NCBI RefSeq assembly: GCF_048128805.1
Contig: NC_135998.1
Location: forward strand, 28,417,492 to 28,481,491
Direction: 5' to 3'
Length of the DNA: 64,000 bases
Source: Centroberyx gerrardi
Taxonomy: Eukaryota; Chordata; Actinopteri; Beryciformes; Berycidae
Positions 21,025 to 32,979 of the stretch are shown here, piece after piece; position 1 is the stretch's first letter; every line of letters begins with the position of its first letter. The notes under the pieces are model-generated. The model was not told where the DNA came from. It searched no databases and was given only the letters and a program-made list of their open reading frames with translations. The position numbers and the translations under genes are program-made.

Positions 21025-21279
21025 TACAAAAATGTACGGATTGATTTACTCTAATAGGATGTCCACTGTTGATGCAGAGCAAGGTGCATAGCGTAGCACA
21101 TGGCATAGCTCTATAGAAAAGTATTCACTGTCTCTGACAAACTTGCAAGAAATAATTCATGGCATTTTCATATAAATAATTGTTTTTATATGAATTTTGT
21201 TACTCTCTAATACTGATTGTTATAACACAATAGTGATTCAACCTATATCCAGTTTGAAAGCTTTTACATTTGCTGAACA

Positions 21280-21600
21280 CCCAGTGCCAGTAATCCCTTA
21301 AAGTAACCTTACATTCACATGAATTCACCCCTTAATTAATGCAAAATCCCCTTAAAATTAATTAAGGGAGTTATTTCTGTAATGGAGGAGACCCCTTCAA
21401 AAACCACCTTAAACACCCCTTCATTTTTGACTCCCTGCTTTCTAATTTTATGTAAAATTCAGGGAGACAGGAACTTTCCATTAATAACTTATTAATAACC
21501 CTTGAAACCATGCATAAAAGGCATGAAAAATCCCTTAATTACTAGTGTCTCCACGAATCAAGCCATGAATAAATCCCTTAAAACCCCATGATAACCTTAC
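21280..21600. repeat. CCCTTAA-rich sequence block
   Basis: The motif CCCTTAA or its complement appears about seven times in roughly 320 bp. This includes a local palindrome near 21333-21367 (ccccttaattaat ... attaattaaggg). It looks like a diverged interspersed repeat. I cannot name the family. Confidence 0.45.
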
Positions 21601-22129
21601 TTTTTCAAAGCTATGGTATTTTTAATGGATAATGGGGGTTTAGGTTTGTAGTGCTGTGTGTTTATGCCTAAATCCCCTGTGTGCCTGGGTGCCTTTTCAC
21701 AGTAATTATGTTTGGGAGGTTTTGGGGTGCACACCATTTGCTGTGTGTGCGGCCAGCAGTGAGTTGTGGCTATCAGGGTGAGGCTAGTGACCACAGCACA
21801 GGGAAGACATAGCAACAACAATAATGGGAGAAAACAACAAGAAATGAAAGAACAGTGAAGCTAAAATTATATTATTAGAATTATCTATATGTCCCAAATT
21901 GCCGAACCTATCCTTTAACATGAGTATTTAGTTCATTTTGAGGGTGTAAAAAGCTTGCTTACATTTGTACTGTTGTATTGCAAACTTTGAAGCTCAAGAG
22001 ATCTGTAATTTCAGTTATGATGGGCTGAGAATTAAAAAAATTATATTTTCTGTCTTATGTGACTAAACCCAAATTTACATGGTGAAATAAATTGCTGACT
22101 ATGTCTTTAATGTGTTTAACAGAGATTGA

Positions 22130-22248
22130 GTGCGTGTGTGTGTGTTTGTATGTGTGTGTGTGTGGGTGTGGTGGCTTGGGTGGGAGAGAGAGAGAGAGCG
22201 GGAGAGAGAGAGAGAGAGAGATGGAAAAGCACCAACCTGATGGTGATG

Positions 22249-22287
<39 letters not shown>

Positions 22288-22422
22288 AATCCAATTTGGT
22301 TCGGTTAAAACAAATAAGGGTGTTATCCTGTTAGAAAGTGGAGGTTCTGCTCGGGGGTCTGCTGTGACATGGTTAAATGTCAGACCCCATCTCCGCAGAG
22401 ACTAATAGGAGGAGAATGGGTG

Positions 22423-22466
<44 letters not shown>
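22130..22466. repeat. GT, GA and CA microsatellites
   Basis: (GT)n from about 22133, (GA)n at 22187-22220, (GT)n at 22251-22284 and (CA)n at 22433-22464, separated by short unique sequence. Confidence 0.95.
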
Positions 22467-22468
<2 letters not shown>

Positions 22469-22569
22469 CACAAAACAAAAGCCCATACATGCACCCAAGG
22501 CAATTGTCATTCTTACTGTTTATCTCGAAACACTTGACACGACGACACAAATAATGCTAAGTAGGCTAT

Positions 22570-24000
22570 AGTGTATATTTGTGTACATTTTCTTTCTTTT
22601 TCTTTATCTTTTTGTCTGATTTGCTGCAGCTTTCCTTTAATCTGGACAGAAGACAGGATGCAGTTTGTTCAGCTGTGGTTCTCAGTAGCTAAAATAATGG
22701 TGCCCTAAGGGTTTTTAAAGACAAGAGACTGTTTTTCTGAAATATTCTCTCTCTCGCTCTCCCTCCCTCTCTCTCTCCATCTATCATTCCCATCATCTAT
22801 CATCTTCATTTACTTAGCCGACTTATCTAGACTGTTCAGAAGTGCTGGACTTGCAGGTGTTAGATATTAACCTTTACTTGAGTCAATTTTAGGAAAATGT
22901 GCAAACCAACAATAACCTTGGAATCATCCGATGTCAGTATTTTATTTATTGTTTTTTATTTGTTTTTTGTGCGTTGTCAGCAGGAAATATTTTTCATTGT
23001 ATTTTATTTTTCCAGTAGAATTAACGCATGAGTTTGTACCAGAAAATGTGATAAATGGTTCTTCCGTGTATTGCACCTTCAGGGCGAGCTGAAGAACCTT
23101 TCAGCCCCTCTAGCACATAATTGAATGTAGAATCTGGTATAGCATGAATATTTACATGAGTGGCTGCTTGCAAAGTGCCCCGGGTTACAGTTTTTTAGTC
23201 ATGCATTCATGCTGTTGCCGAGTCAAGAATCCTTTTTTAAATGCGTTCTGCTGATGCTGCAGTGTTGGGGTCAGCTGAGCTTTGCTTACACATATCTCGT
23301 GAGATTTTTCTGGACATTTGGCAGTTTTTCAACTTGAGCGGTTGTCACTGATGCTCGCTCTGCTTCATTCAGGTCTCTTCGGCTGAACACGGATGTTTGA
23401 ACCTCACTCTGCTGTTGTGTCTGCTCAGCTGACAAGGCGCTTGCCAGTCACACTTAGACCTAATCTGTCATGCAAACATCAAGCATTGCCCCGCCACAGA
23501 AATTTAAATTCATGAAGCACTTTATTATCTAGGACTGACACATACAAAATGTCTGTCTTTAAAGTTATTAAGATATGAGAAAGATGCAAACACATGTTGT
23601 CTCTCTACAGGTGCTACTACAGAGGAACATAATTAATAATTAAAAAAGTGCAATTCATCACTAGAAATACTGAATTAAACAAGAGCCAACCCTGTGTGTC
23701 AGATGCAGGATTGAGAATGGAGCCACCTTTGTCACTTGTCATTAACACCTGCGATACTGCACCTCAGCCATCTTCTGTCATTTAAATTCTCGATTCCTTT
23801 CAAAAAACGAATTGCGTGGAGATATTGTAAACTTTAAAAATAAAATATGTTTGGAAAAGCTGTTCCAGTACACCTAAACCAGCAAACAGTAAAGGTAGCC
23901 CCTGCAGAGAAAGTCATAAGTGTTTTAAGAAATTGTTGAATTGAATTGTAATTCTAAAAATAACTGAAAAATCTCTCTATGTCTCATTAAGTTTATGAAC
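22570..24000. other. Intergenic, no gene seen
   Basis: No coding signal or known repeat is recognised. The sequence is low in simple repeats, and 23080-23500 in particular looks unique, which makes it a candidate for a conserved non-coding comparison. Confidence 0.4.
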
Positions 24001-24659
24001 CTGGCATTGTCCTTTCAAGAGCCTGGTGCACTTCTAACTTCTTTGCAACTCCTCTCTATGTCATGGATCATCACTTTGCATCCTTTTCCATCCCTCTTTC
24101 TACTAACTCTAATTCACCTCAGACTTTCACCCCTCAATCCAACACTCATCTAGTTCCATATTTCTTCCTTCCCTCAATTCCTTTGGCCTTCTCTGTTCCC
24201 TTTCTTCTAGACCGGCTGCTCTGTCCTCACCTGCCCCTGGACTGTACGAAGCCCTATAAGAATCAAAGAAATTAAGCTTTGGGAAGCAGAGAGAAAGTGG
24301 CACAAATCTGCTTTGTCAAAATACTTCTGTTCTTCAGTCTCTGCTCTCCACCTTCTGCTCATCGGTCTGTCAAATCAACCTTCAACCATTTGAAAATCCA
24401 ATTCCGTTCTCGATCGTCTCCATTTGACTCAACCGACTCCTCCCTATTCTGTCTCCACTGAGGATTTTATTACCCGCTCTGAGAAGAAGGTGATGACACC
24501 TGAGGGTGCCCGTCACCACTGATCTGCTGTCTATTCTGCCTACCATCATTATCTACTCCCTGATGCCATGCTGTGCACCATGTGCCTTCAGGTCAACTGG
24601 AGTGGTCTTTCCCCACCCCCGTGTCGTCTTTTCTCCCACTAAATTTCTTGGTTACGTCA

Positions 24660-24915
24660 TCACATCCCACAACTTTTGCCAATGACATGCAGCTCTATAC
24701 CTTTTTTTTCCTTTTCCTTCCTCTGAAGTGTGGATCTCTCCTTGCCTAGTCGACATCTCCAGTTTGGATTTCTGCCCACCACCTCAAGATGAACCTGACA
24801 AGAATTAACTGCTCTTTTTCCTTTGCCAAGAATCACAGCGTGATCGTAGACAGCGAGCTGTCATACAGGGGCTCACACTGCAGCCACATGCTGATGCTGT
24901 GAGTTTGCAATATTA
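24660..24915 (+). mobile_element. Very decayed LINE reverse-transcriptase fragment
   Basis: A plus-strand frame reads FANDMQLYT at 24674-24700, a degraded form of the YADDTQLY catalytic box of CR1/L2/Rex-type LINEs. About 130 bp later comes 'NHSVIVDSELSY' (24833-24868), resembling the NLGV.(L/I)D..LSF block that follows it in these elements. Frames are broken. The CT-rich sequence from 24000 may belong to the same relic. Confidence 0.5.
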
Positions 24916-24986
24916 ATTTAGTCAAACCATTACTTATCAGAGACTCGGTCCTTGTCCAAGATCAAGTCAAGTCGTGTTGCATCGTT

Positions 24987-25440
24987 GGTAACACTTTATT
25001 TGAAGGGGCGTGCATAAGGCTGACATAACACTGTCATAATCATGTGACATCTTACATGAACATGAATTGATGTTTATGAATGCTTATGACTGTCATTGTC
25101 ATTAGTTCAGTAGGGTACTGAACTGGCCATCTGCTATTGGCTGGTCTTTGTGCCAGGTGATGTCACCTTCTATTGAGTACAACAGGTGGTGACATCACCT
25201 GGCACAAAGACCAGCCAATAGCAGATGGCCAGTTCTGTACCCTACTTTTCACCAATAGGTGTCGGGCTTCACCACAGATTTGGGTTTGGGGTTTAGTTAC
25301 TCTTTAAGTGTGTCTTTTGTCATGACAACTTGACATTAACCAAGGTGACATAACGTGTTATAAAGATATGTCATGTGGTTGACTTTGACATTGGATGTCA
25401 AGAGACCATTATAAGTGCATCATAAATATTTTCCTTGACC
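24987..25440. repeat. GGTAACACTTTA-type fish repeat, interrupted
   Basis: It begins with GGTAACACTTTATT, a common terminus of fish non-autonomous elements. It continues with 'ctgacataacactgtcataa'-like sequence and is split by the hairpin repeat at 25111-25310. Afterwards it resumes with related ATGACA/TGACAT motifs. The right boundary is uncertain. Confidence 0.5.
25111..25310. repeat. Hairpin repeat, copy 2, nested
   Basis: Inverted arms of 57 bp (25111-25167 and 25188-25244) with one mismatch surround a 20-bp loop. A 3' segment follows, shared with the copy at 203-345. It lies inside another repeat, so this copy inserted later than its host. Confidence 0.8.
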
Positions 25441-25444
25441 TCAA

Positions 25445-26036
25445 GTACATTGGTAGAATCAAGTATAGAACATGTACAATGAGGCTATTGCGGAAGTTGC
25501 TTGTAAAAAACAAATACACAGGAATCTTCAAGGACTATATGAATCTTTGTTGTGTCTGTTGACTGGGAGCTGTTATTTTTTTTACCCATGCTCTCCTCAC
25601 CATGGCTGCGTGTAAGTTTGACAAGTTTCCTCTTATGATTTATGAATTGAAGCTACGGTTGCATTCATTGTAAGCTGTCCTGGAATAGAGGTTTAGGTCA
25701 GTTTACTGCCTAAATTATAAATGTAAAATGCAATGTTTTCCTAAGAACATACTCTCTGTCACATCAATCATCACCATATGACCACAACCTGCTTATAGTA
25801 CAGCCACGCACCAACGACAGCAAAAGACGACTGGTACTGAAGAATTTTAGGTATTCTTGTATTACTGTGTTATACTTTTTATTGCATATAGAACATTGCT
25901 GCTTTTAAAATATGAATCAATTGATGCATCTTCAATTTCAACTAGAACTGAAAAAGTGAACACTGTGACCAATTCTTTTTGGGGCGGCACAGCAGTTTGG
26001 CTAAGTGGACAATGCCATAAATGATGCTGATCCTAA

Positions 26037-26068
<32 letters not shown>

Positions 26069-26586
26069 ACACACACACACACACATATATCAGACTGATA
26101 GGTCTCCAGATAAATGCTTTCTGTTGTTCATAATAATATACATAACCTACACCATAAAATCTATTAAACATCATTACAGAGGATGTTTTTTTTTAAAAAA
26201 CTACAATGCTGTTGAGAATGAATTTATCTCATATCATTCCTGCACTATGCTATACATCTTGTGGATGGAAAGATCTCTATATGGTTTTCAGGAACAACAG
26301 GGAGGTAAATAGCCAGCATCAGCATGCTTTACTTCAGCATCATGAGATAGGATCATCTCCTCGGCCCTGTGTAGAAACACAGCAAAGTTATTAGTAATAG
26401 AAAATGATATTAGGGTCTATACATTATGTGATTATTTCAGAGAGCAACTTAAAATAGGATTAATTTGTTACTGCTAGAAACAAGTAATATCCACATCTAC
26501 ACATACAAACACACACACGTAATATATGTATATTCAATTGTATATACAGTGCACATATTTACATAAATGATGGGCACAGGAACGGC

Positions 26587-26642
<56 letters not shown>

Positions 26643-28320
26643 GCTTTGACAATCTAAAAGCAAGATGGAAATGCATTAACATGATGATAGCCATTACTGT
26701 AATTTGATGATCCAGCACATAAAAGTCATCCATTAAGGTTAGCCAACATCAGGAAGGAAAGTCAAAGTGGATGTCAGTATTTCTAACCACACTGAGATGT
26801 ATCATGAAAGAGAAACCAACAGAAGACGCCGCCCCACCCCTAACCCACCCAAAGATACCTGAACTAATTTATGTTAAGAACTATTGATAAAAGCTGAATT
26901 ATAAAAGAATTATTGAAAAAAATCTCAACTGCGGAATATGCTCAATGTCTTTTTGGAAATCCAAATTACAATAGCAGAAACTGTAACGTGCACTGTGGAG
27001 GAAGCACATGATAACTAACTTCTTAGGTAGTATAGTTTAAATCAGTTAACTCTTCTTCACACCATTCAAGATAAACATATGAATTATTATGTATGTATGT
27101 ATGTATCATGGCTTGGCAAATCAGCACTAAAAATGTACTCATTTTGTTAGGGAGTTGGCTGTACACTGACATTGCACAGTGCCATTACACAGTCAACAAG
27201 TGGTGAAACATGATTATGTCACTGGCCAAGAAATGCCTCCTTAGGCCATGACTTCCATCAATCTTTCAGGAAAACAAGAGGAAACAGAGGCTACTTTGGG
27301 TACCACAGAAGAGGGGATAACGATCTTGTCTGCCTCCATCATTTTTCGACCGATACAAACATCCTCGTACAGAGGAAGACTTGAGTTATGCTAATATTTT
27401 TCCAACTACGACAAGCAGACAAAACATCTGAAATATGCTGAAATCTTATAATATGTGAACTACAATATACATTCCTTAAGTATATGCCTGCAAAATTTGT
27501 TTTAAATCCTGGGAGTGGGGCTCAAAAATCATACATAGAACTTTTCTAAACTGTTTTTGGGGTTCTGATGATTCAGTATATACAAGACACTTTTCCTCCA
27601 GTTGTATTTAGGCATCTATAATTTTCTGATGCTTATTTTTTAAGAATACAGTTGGCTGTGGAAATGTACTTCTACATGCAAACAGAGCTTCTCAGTAAAA
27701 AAATTATAATAAACCACAAAGTAAAAGCATTAGCATCAACCTGTCGCATTACGTGGAGAGGGGGAGGTGAAGAAGTCAGAGGAAGAGGCGAGGAAGGGAA
27801 AAGAGAGGTGAAATATGGGGGAGTCAGCAGTGAAGAGAGAGCGAACATTTGATGAAAAGAAGAGAGCGAAAGGTAGGTGGCACAGTATGTGTTTAGCAAC
27901 GAGGCACAATAGATGGAATGAGTAAACAAATAAATCCAGAATCATCTGGAAGCTGTTCTGATTTCACTTATCAAACATCTATCTTGTTTAGAAATGAGAC
28001 ACACAAATATATGGTGAGAAATGGACTGTGTTAAAGATTGGGAGCGCTCTAGGTCGATTCATGAGAGCAGGGTCACCGCATGATGCAAAAATAATAATAA
28101 TTGAAATAGTGGATTTGCTAGGCTATAAGTGCTGCTCTCCCCCAGAATGAGAGATGAAAATGTAGTGGTGTCATATGAATGTTTTTCAGACTTAATATCG
28201 AGGTCATTGAAATGTTTTAGAGTTTAGTGTCTAATCAGTACTGAAAGGGCTAGAATGCTGTAAATTTCTCGTCAGCCTTCCGGAGGTGTTGTGGGTGGGG
28301 GGGAGGTGTCCACTTGATAT
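25445..28320. other. Intergenic with microsatellites
   Basis: No gene. (CA)n lies at 26036-26085 and 26589-26638, and a TATG run near 27090-27106. A fragment at 25980-26015 resembles a tRNA-type SINE head but is too short to call. Confidence 0.5.
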
Positions 28321-28888
28321 CCATAACACAGAGGCGGGGACTCGAGTCACATGACTTGGACTCAAGTCAGACTCAAGTCACAGTTTTAATTGCTTGACAC
28401 TTGACTTGATGCATGAAGAGAAGACTTGAGACTTGACTTGACTTGGGTTCTGGTGACTTGGGACTTGACTTTGACTTGTACTTTGATGACTTGAAAAGGT
28501 TTCTGAAGTCTTGACTTGAGATCTTGTGTTTGTGTAAATGACTTAGATTGAAAGTGATGAGATTTGTTCCAGCAGACGACTGAATTTAAATTCTGTTTTC
28601 TGAATTTGTATGGAATGATTGAATTTATTGAAGTTTAAACTGATTCTAGAAATCAAACTCATGATGCTCTTACCAAGTTTTTATCCTATTAAAACCATAT
28701 TGCATTGAAAAGCCCTAGATATTTAGTTTTCTTTAAGATATTAAATTGATACTGGACTCTTGATTTGTTCTGACTTGACTTGCTGTTCTACATTTAGACT
28801 TGGGACTTGACTTGAGACTTGTGCCTCACGACTTGAGACTGACTTGGGACTTGAGCAAAGTTGACTTGGTCACACCTCTGCCATAAAG
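28321..28888. mobile_element. ACTTG-rich hAT-like non-autonomous element
   Basis: The element runs from CAGAGG (28329) to CCTCTG (28880). Its terminal inverted repeats are imperfect beyond the first six bases. It is flanked by 8-bp near-duplicates CCATAACA (28321-28328) and CCATAAAG (28881-28888), the target-site length of hAT transposons. Both ends are packed with irregular copies of ACTTG/GACTTG (and CAAGT inverse), while the centre is ordinary AT-rich sequence. No transposase is encoded. Confidence 0.7.
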
Positions 28889-29591
28889 CAATACCACAGT
28901 CACGTTTAACATCTGAGTAAATATTTCACATTATGTTTCATACGTTCAATCAAAATTGAAGTGAAAAGGAAAAAACATGCAGAGTAGGCAATTTCAGTCT
29001 AAATGAAGGAGCACCTCTCACACTTATGCCAAATGTGGGAATTTATGCACTAAGACTTGTAATTAGGACGCCGTTATCAGACTGTCTTTTGTGAGAGTTT
29101 AATAGACTTGGTGTCAGTTTGTCTTAACTGACGTCTGAATGATGTCTGCAACCTTTTTTTTGTGTGCTTCTTTTTCCCTTCACTGTCTTTTGTCCTCAAA
29201 GATTTCCCTTTCCTCGTTCTGCTTCTGACATAACAGGCAACCATCAGACAAATGATTCACTCGCAAGGAAGATATGCGCAATTTAAATATGCCACCATTA
29301 GAGTACTGCCCACGCCTGGCTCTGGAGAACTCCTACATTGTGTGCTTCTCTCCTATGGGACCTTACGTGGGTGCCATTAATTCTGCTTCATCATGGAAAG
29401 CCATTGTGCAACTGTCTTTCTGTCAGCTCTCACTCAAAGCGGGCGACACGCCGCAGGAGCCGTAATGGCGGCTTCATATATCTGGAGCCTGATGTGGCTC
29501 CTAAAGGTCACATCACATGTAGCCGGTTGCTCTTTAGTGCGTGATTGGGAAAATGTGGATTGACATTTCACCCTCCCCTATCCACCCATCC

Positions 29592-29641
<50 letters not shown>

Positions 29642-29834
29642 AGTGATAAGATAAACTGCTATGTGACATGTGCAGTGAAGGGGACGGGGGGATTTCAGCT
29701 GAAACTGAGATGGCTGGTTTGCTTCCTCACACAGGAGTGACAGACTTTAGTGAACAGCAAATGACCGAATGCACTATGCGGTAGCCATGGCATTAGATTT
29801 ATACACACATTTACCACACCTCCTATAAAAGCAA

Positions 29835-29865
<31 letters not shown>

Positions 29866-30350
29866 TCTCATAATTTACCAGCTGCCCTATAGACCCTTTC
29901 TCCGACAAAAAAAGATAGCAATCACAGGTTAGAGGCAACAACTCATGCTGTAGCTTTCTTCCCTCTGTTAAGCCGGAGTGCTTTTAACCAGAAAAATGCT
30001 TTCTCACCACTTCCATTTGTCTTCTTTATTGTCCCTGCTTTCATGTTACAGCGTAATCCGGTTAATGCCCCAGTTGTTGTTTAAGAACTTCTCAGCGAGA
30101 GGGTTGTAGATAGGCGTAATACACTGTACGTACAGCAATATGAGAGAGGTTTTTATTCAGTTATACGAGCAAAGGATTTGTATTTGCATGCAAATGATAT
30201 CAATTGTTTATTATCATCAGTGTGGCTTTATGTCTACATTGGGTGTTGTGAAAAAGTAGGGTGGTCTAATAATATATTTGTGTAATGCACATGCTTCCAA
30301 TTCAACTCTTCTGGCATGTATTAGCATCTGCTTAAGAAAAATGGTGTGCT
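28889..30350. other. Intergenic with microsatellites
   Basis: No gene is seen. (CA)n lies at 29593-29637 and (CT)n at 29837-29870. A perfect palindrome ATTTGCATGCAAAT at 30182-30195 joins two POU octamer sites. Confidence 0.5.
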
Positions 30351-30357
30351 TATGTCT

Positions 30358-30373
30358 GCTGAGAGAGAGAGAG

Positions 30374-30442
<69 letters not shown>

Positions 30443-30582
30443 TTTAACAGCGGCTGAGACAGTGATGCACTCCCTCCTTTATGTGACAACTTCTCACACA
30501 TCAAAGCACACAATTTTATCAAAATAATCAATAATCTGCAATATATTATCCTTATATTGCTTATTGAACTGAATGAGAGAGA

Positions 30583-30632
<50 letters not shown>
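30358..30632. repeat. Two long (GA)n microsatellites
   Basis: GA tracts at 30358-30442 and 30575-30632, each with minor interruptions. Confidence 0.95.
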
Positions 30633-30634
<2 letters not shown>

Positions 30635-30639
30635 TTAAA

Positions 30640-31185
30640 GAAATTGCGGGATGTTTGGTCTTAAATTAGATTTATCTCAATCACACAAGTAAAGCTCTCT
30701 TACTAACTTGAAAACCACAATGGTTTCCGTTGTCCTTCATCCGCCTCCATGGTCTCATTCGCGTTGGTTCCATTTTTCCTCCTTCATCGATCAGTTCTCT
30801 ATTGCCCTTGTGTCACTCACCTTTCCCAAGAGGTGAGGGAGAAATGTGTTTCTTCAGTGTCTGCCCTTCCTCCCACTCAATCCCCCCATCCCTCCTCGTT
30901 TCTCATTCTCCTTTGCGTTTTCCCTTTTCTTCCCCACCGCTAAGATCTATCATACTCCCTATGCTCGCTTACCACTATGCACTTACAATGCCTCCCTATC
31001 CTTTCCTCCTCCATGCCCCATTCTAACCTGTGCTATCCACTCATGCACTTGTTTCCCTTTTCTTTCCCTCCATCACTTTCCTGCAGGGCATAAGATTAGG
31101 ACTCTATTCATGTACGTTCACGTTCCTGTTTCATGCTGCCCAGAAAGTCTACTTAAACCATCCCAGTCCATAGGTGGAGCTGCAT

Positions 31186-31233
<48 letters not shown>

Positions 31234-31977
31234 CTTAAATCTTTACATATGCCAGCATACGGCTGATGAAACAATGAGGCTATCTTTTCGCTCGTGATTC
31301 TAGGCTATCTGATTTTTTTAGGTGACTTTTAGGGATTTTTTAGGTGAGTTCATGGTAACATGTCTCCAATTTTTGGCAAAAATGATCCTTCTTTAGCACA
31401 AAGTTGTTTTCAAGATGGCTGAGAAATGTTTTGGGATGACCCATTCTGCTGTTTAATGACACATTTGGAATCCCAGAGAGACAAACCATGCAATCCAATT
31501 TCACTTGGTCCATAGACTGCTAGACAAAGACAGAAGCATGAACATGAAAATACTGAATTATGCACAATGCACATGCATTAATGTCGCCTGGCAATGCTAT
31601 GGAGGACACTGTTACATGGAGCTAAACCATCAATAGAAAGGTCAGCAATATAAGCAGACCATGCTCTTAGTATGAGTGATTCTGTGCGATATACTGTATC
31701 TATCTGCCATTATTGCCATAGCTGGATTGTTGTGATTCATCGCTACAATACTAAATGAGCTAGAGGACACTGAAGTTAAGTGTCTAAATGTGTGGGATGG
31801 CTTGGCACCTGGGAATAGTAGGTCTGACAATGTAAAGTAATGGAATCAAAACACATCCCTCTGAACTTAATGCCATGTTTTCACTGGTTCAGCATTAATG
31901 TAAGTGAGAGGCTTTGGAGTGCCTGACAGATTCCAGCACCTGCTTCTTTCTATGCCAAGGATAGACATGTCAATGAT
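30640..31977. other. Intergenic, no gene seen
   Basis: A pyrimidine-rich stretch (30740-31090) and (CA)n at 31190-31228. The ORFs in the CT-rich part are low-complexity and have no domain. Confidence 0.5.
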
Positions 31978-31991
31978 GAAAATGCAAGGTG

Positions 31992-32820
31992 TTGGCCTCA
32001 GACCTACAGGCACCTGCTGGGAAGGGATCTACCTGCACATGGTTTGTGTTGTGTTGTGCTGTGTTTTGGGTTGAGGTTTTTCAAAGAGTTAGTGAAGTAA
32101 CAAGAACACAAATAGATCCAGATCCCGCAATTTGCTTACTTGGTATCTTCTCCAGGCTTGTAAATCAACCTAATATCAAGTGGTTGGCTATCGCTAAAAA
32201 ATGACTGTACTGCAAATGGAAGGACACTTCCACTCCTACTATTCAAGACTGATCTAATGCACTTGCAAAATAGCTAAAGAGTCATATATAGCAACATAGA
32301 CTTTATGAGTAAATATGACAAAATCTGGGCTCCTTTCCTATCCTCTATGATTTGATTGGCTATAGCCTTGACCTGCTCATTAAGAATGTTTCATGTAATG
32401 TATCATTTTAAAGGTTCTATGTAAATAGGCATGAATGCATTATATATTGCATTTCTAAAATAAGTGCTCTGCTAGTCTGACCACACGACCAACCTCTTCA
32501 AATAAATGTTGTTATTTTTACGTGTACATTTGTTCTTGTATGCAAGGTGTTTGCAACTCTAGGATATGTATATAGTGCTATGGGCGTATACAGGTCCACA
32601 CTGATGTATGTCTTGTTAATTTCTTCTGTATTACTTTTTAGCATGTCATTAATTTGTATTATCTGTATTATTCTTCAGGCTTTTATGCTTGTTTGTCAGT
32701 CTGTGACGTATACAGGTCCACACTGATGTATGTCTTGTTAATTTCTTCTGTATTACTTTTTAGCATGTCATTAATTTGTATTATCTGTATTATTCTTCAG
32801 GCTTTTATGCTTGTTTGTCA

Positions 32821-32859
<39 letters not shown>

Positions 32860-32962
32860 GGGGGGGGATGTGGGTGTATGAGTTTGGGAACATGCTTGGG
32901 GGTGTGGTCCAAATAATGTAAAAACCTCAATAAAAAGAGAAGAAAAAAAAAAGAAAAAAAAA
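31992..32962 (+). mobile_element. 5'-truncated L1-type retrotransposon insertion
   Basis: An exact 14-bp duplication GAAAATGCAAGGTG flanks the segment (31978-31991 and 32963-32976). The 3' end has AATAAA (32929-32934) and an A-rich tail. The first 250 bp translate to an L1 ORF2 C terminus: 'DPDPAICLLG' is followed by a 'WLAIAKK' block. Truncated 5' end, poly(A) tail and target duplication are the hallmarks of LINE-1 type retrotransposition. The 3' part contains a tandem duplication and (GT)n (32824-32858). Confidence 0.85.
32585..32827. repeat. Near-perfect 122-bp tandem duplication
   Basis: Positions 32585-32705 and 32707-32827 are identical (121 bases) at a 122-bp spacing, inside the 3' untranslated part of the L1 insertion. 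No differences are seen, so the duplication is recent or is an assembly artefact. Confidence 0.92.
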
Positions 32963-32979
32963 GAAAATGCAAGGTGAGA

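Noticed and set aside
20589..21106. Ser/Leu-, Cys/Val- and Arg/Glu-repeat frames
   Set aside because: These are translations of CT, CA and GA microsatellites.
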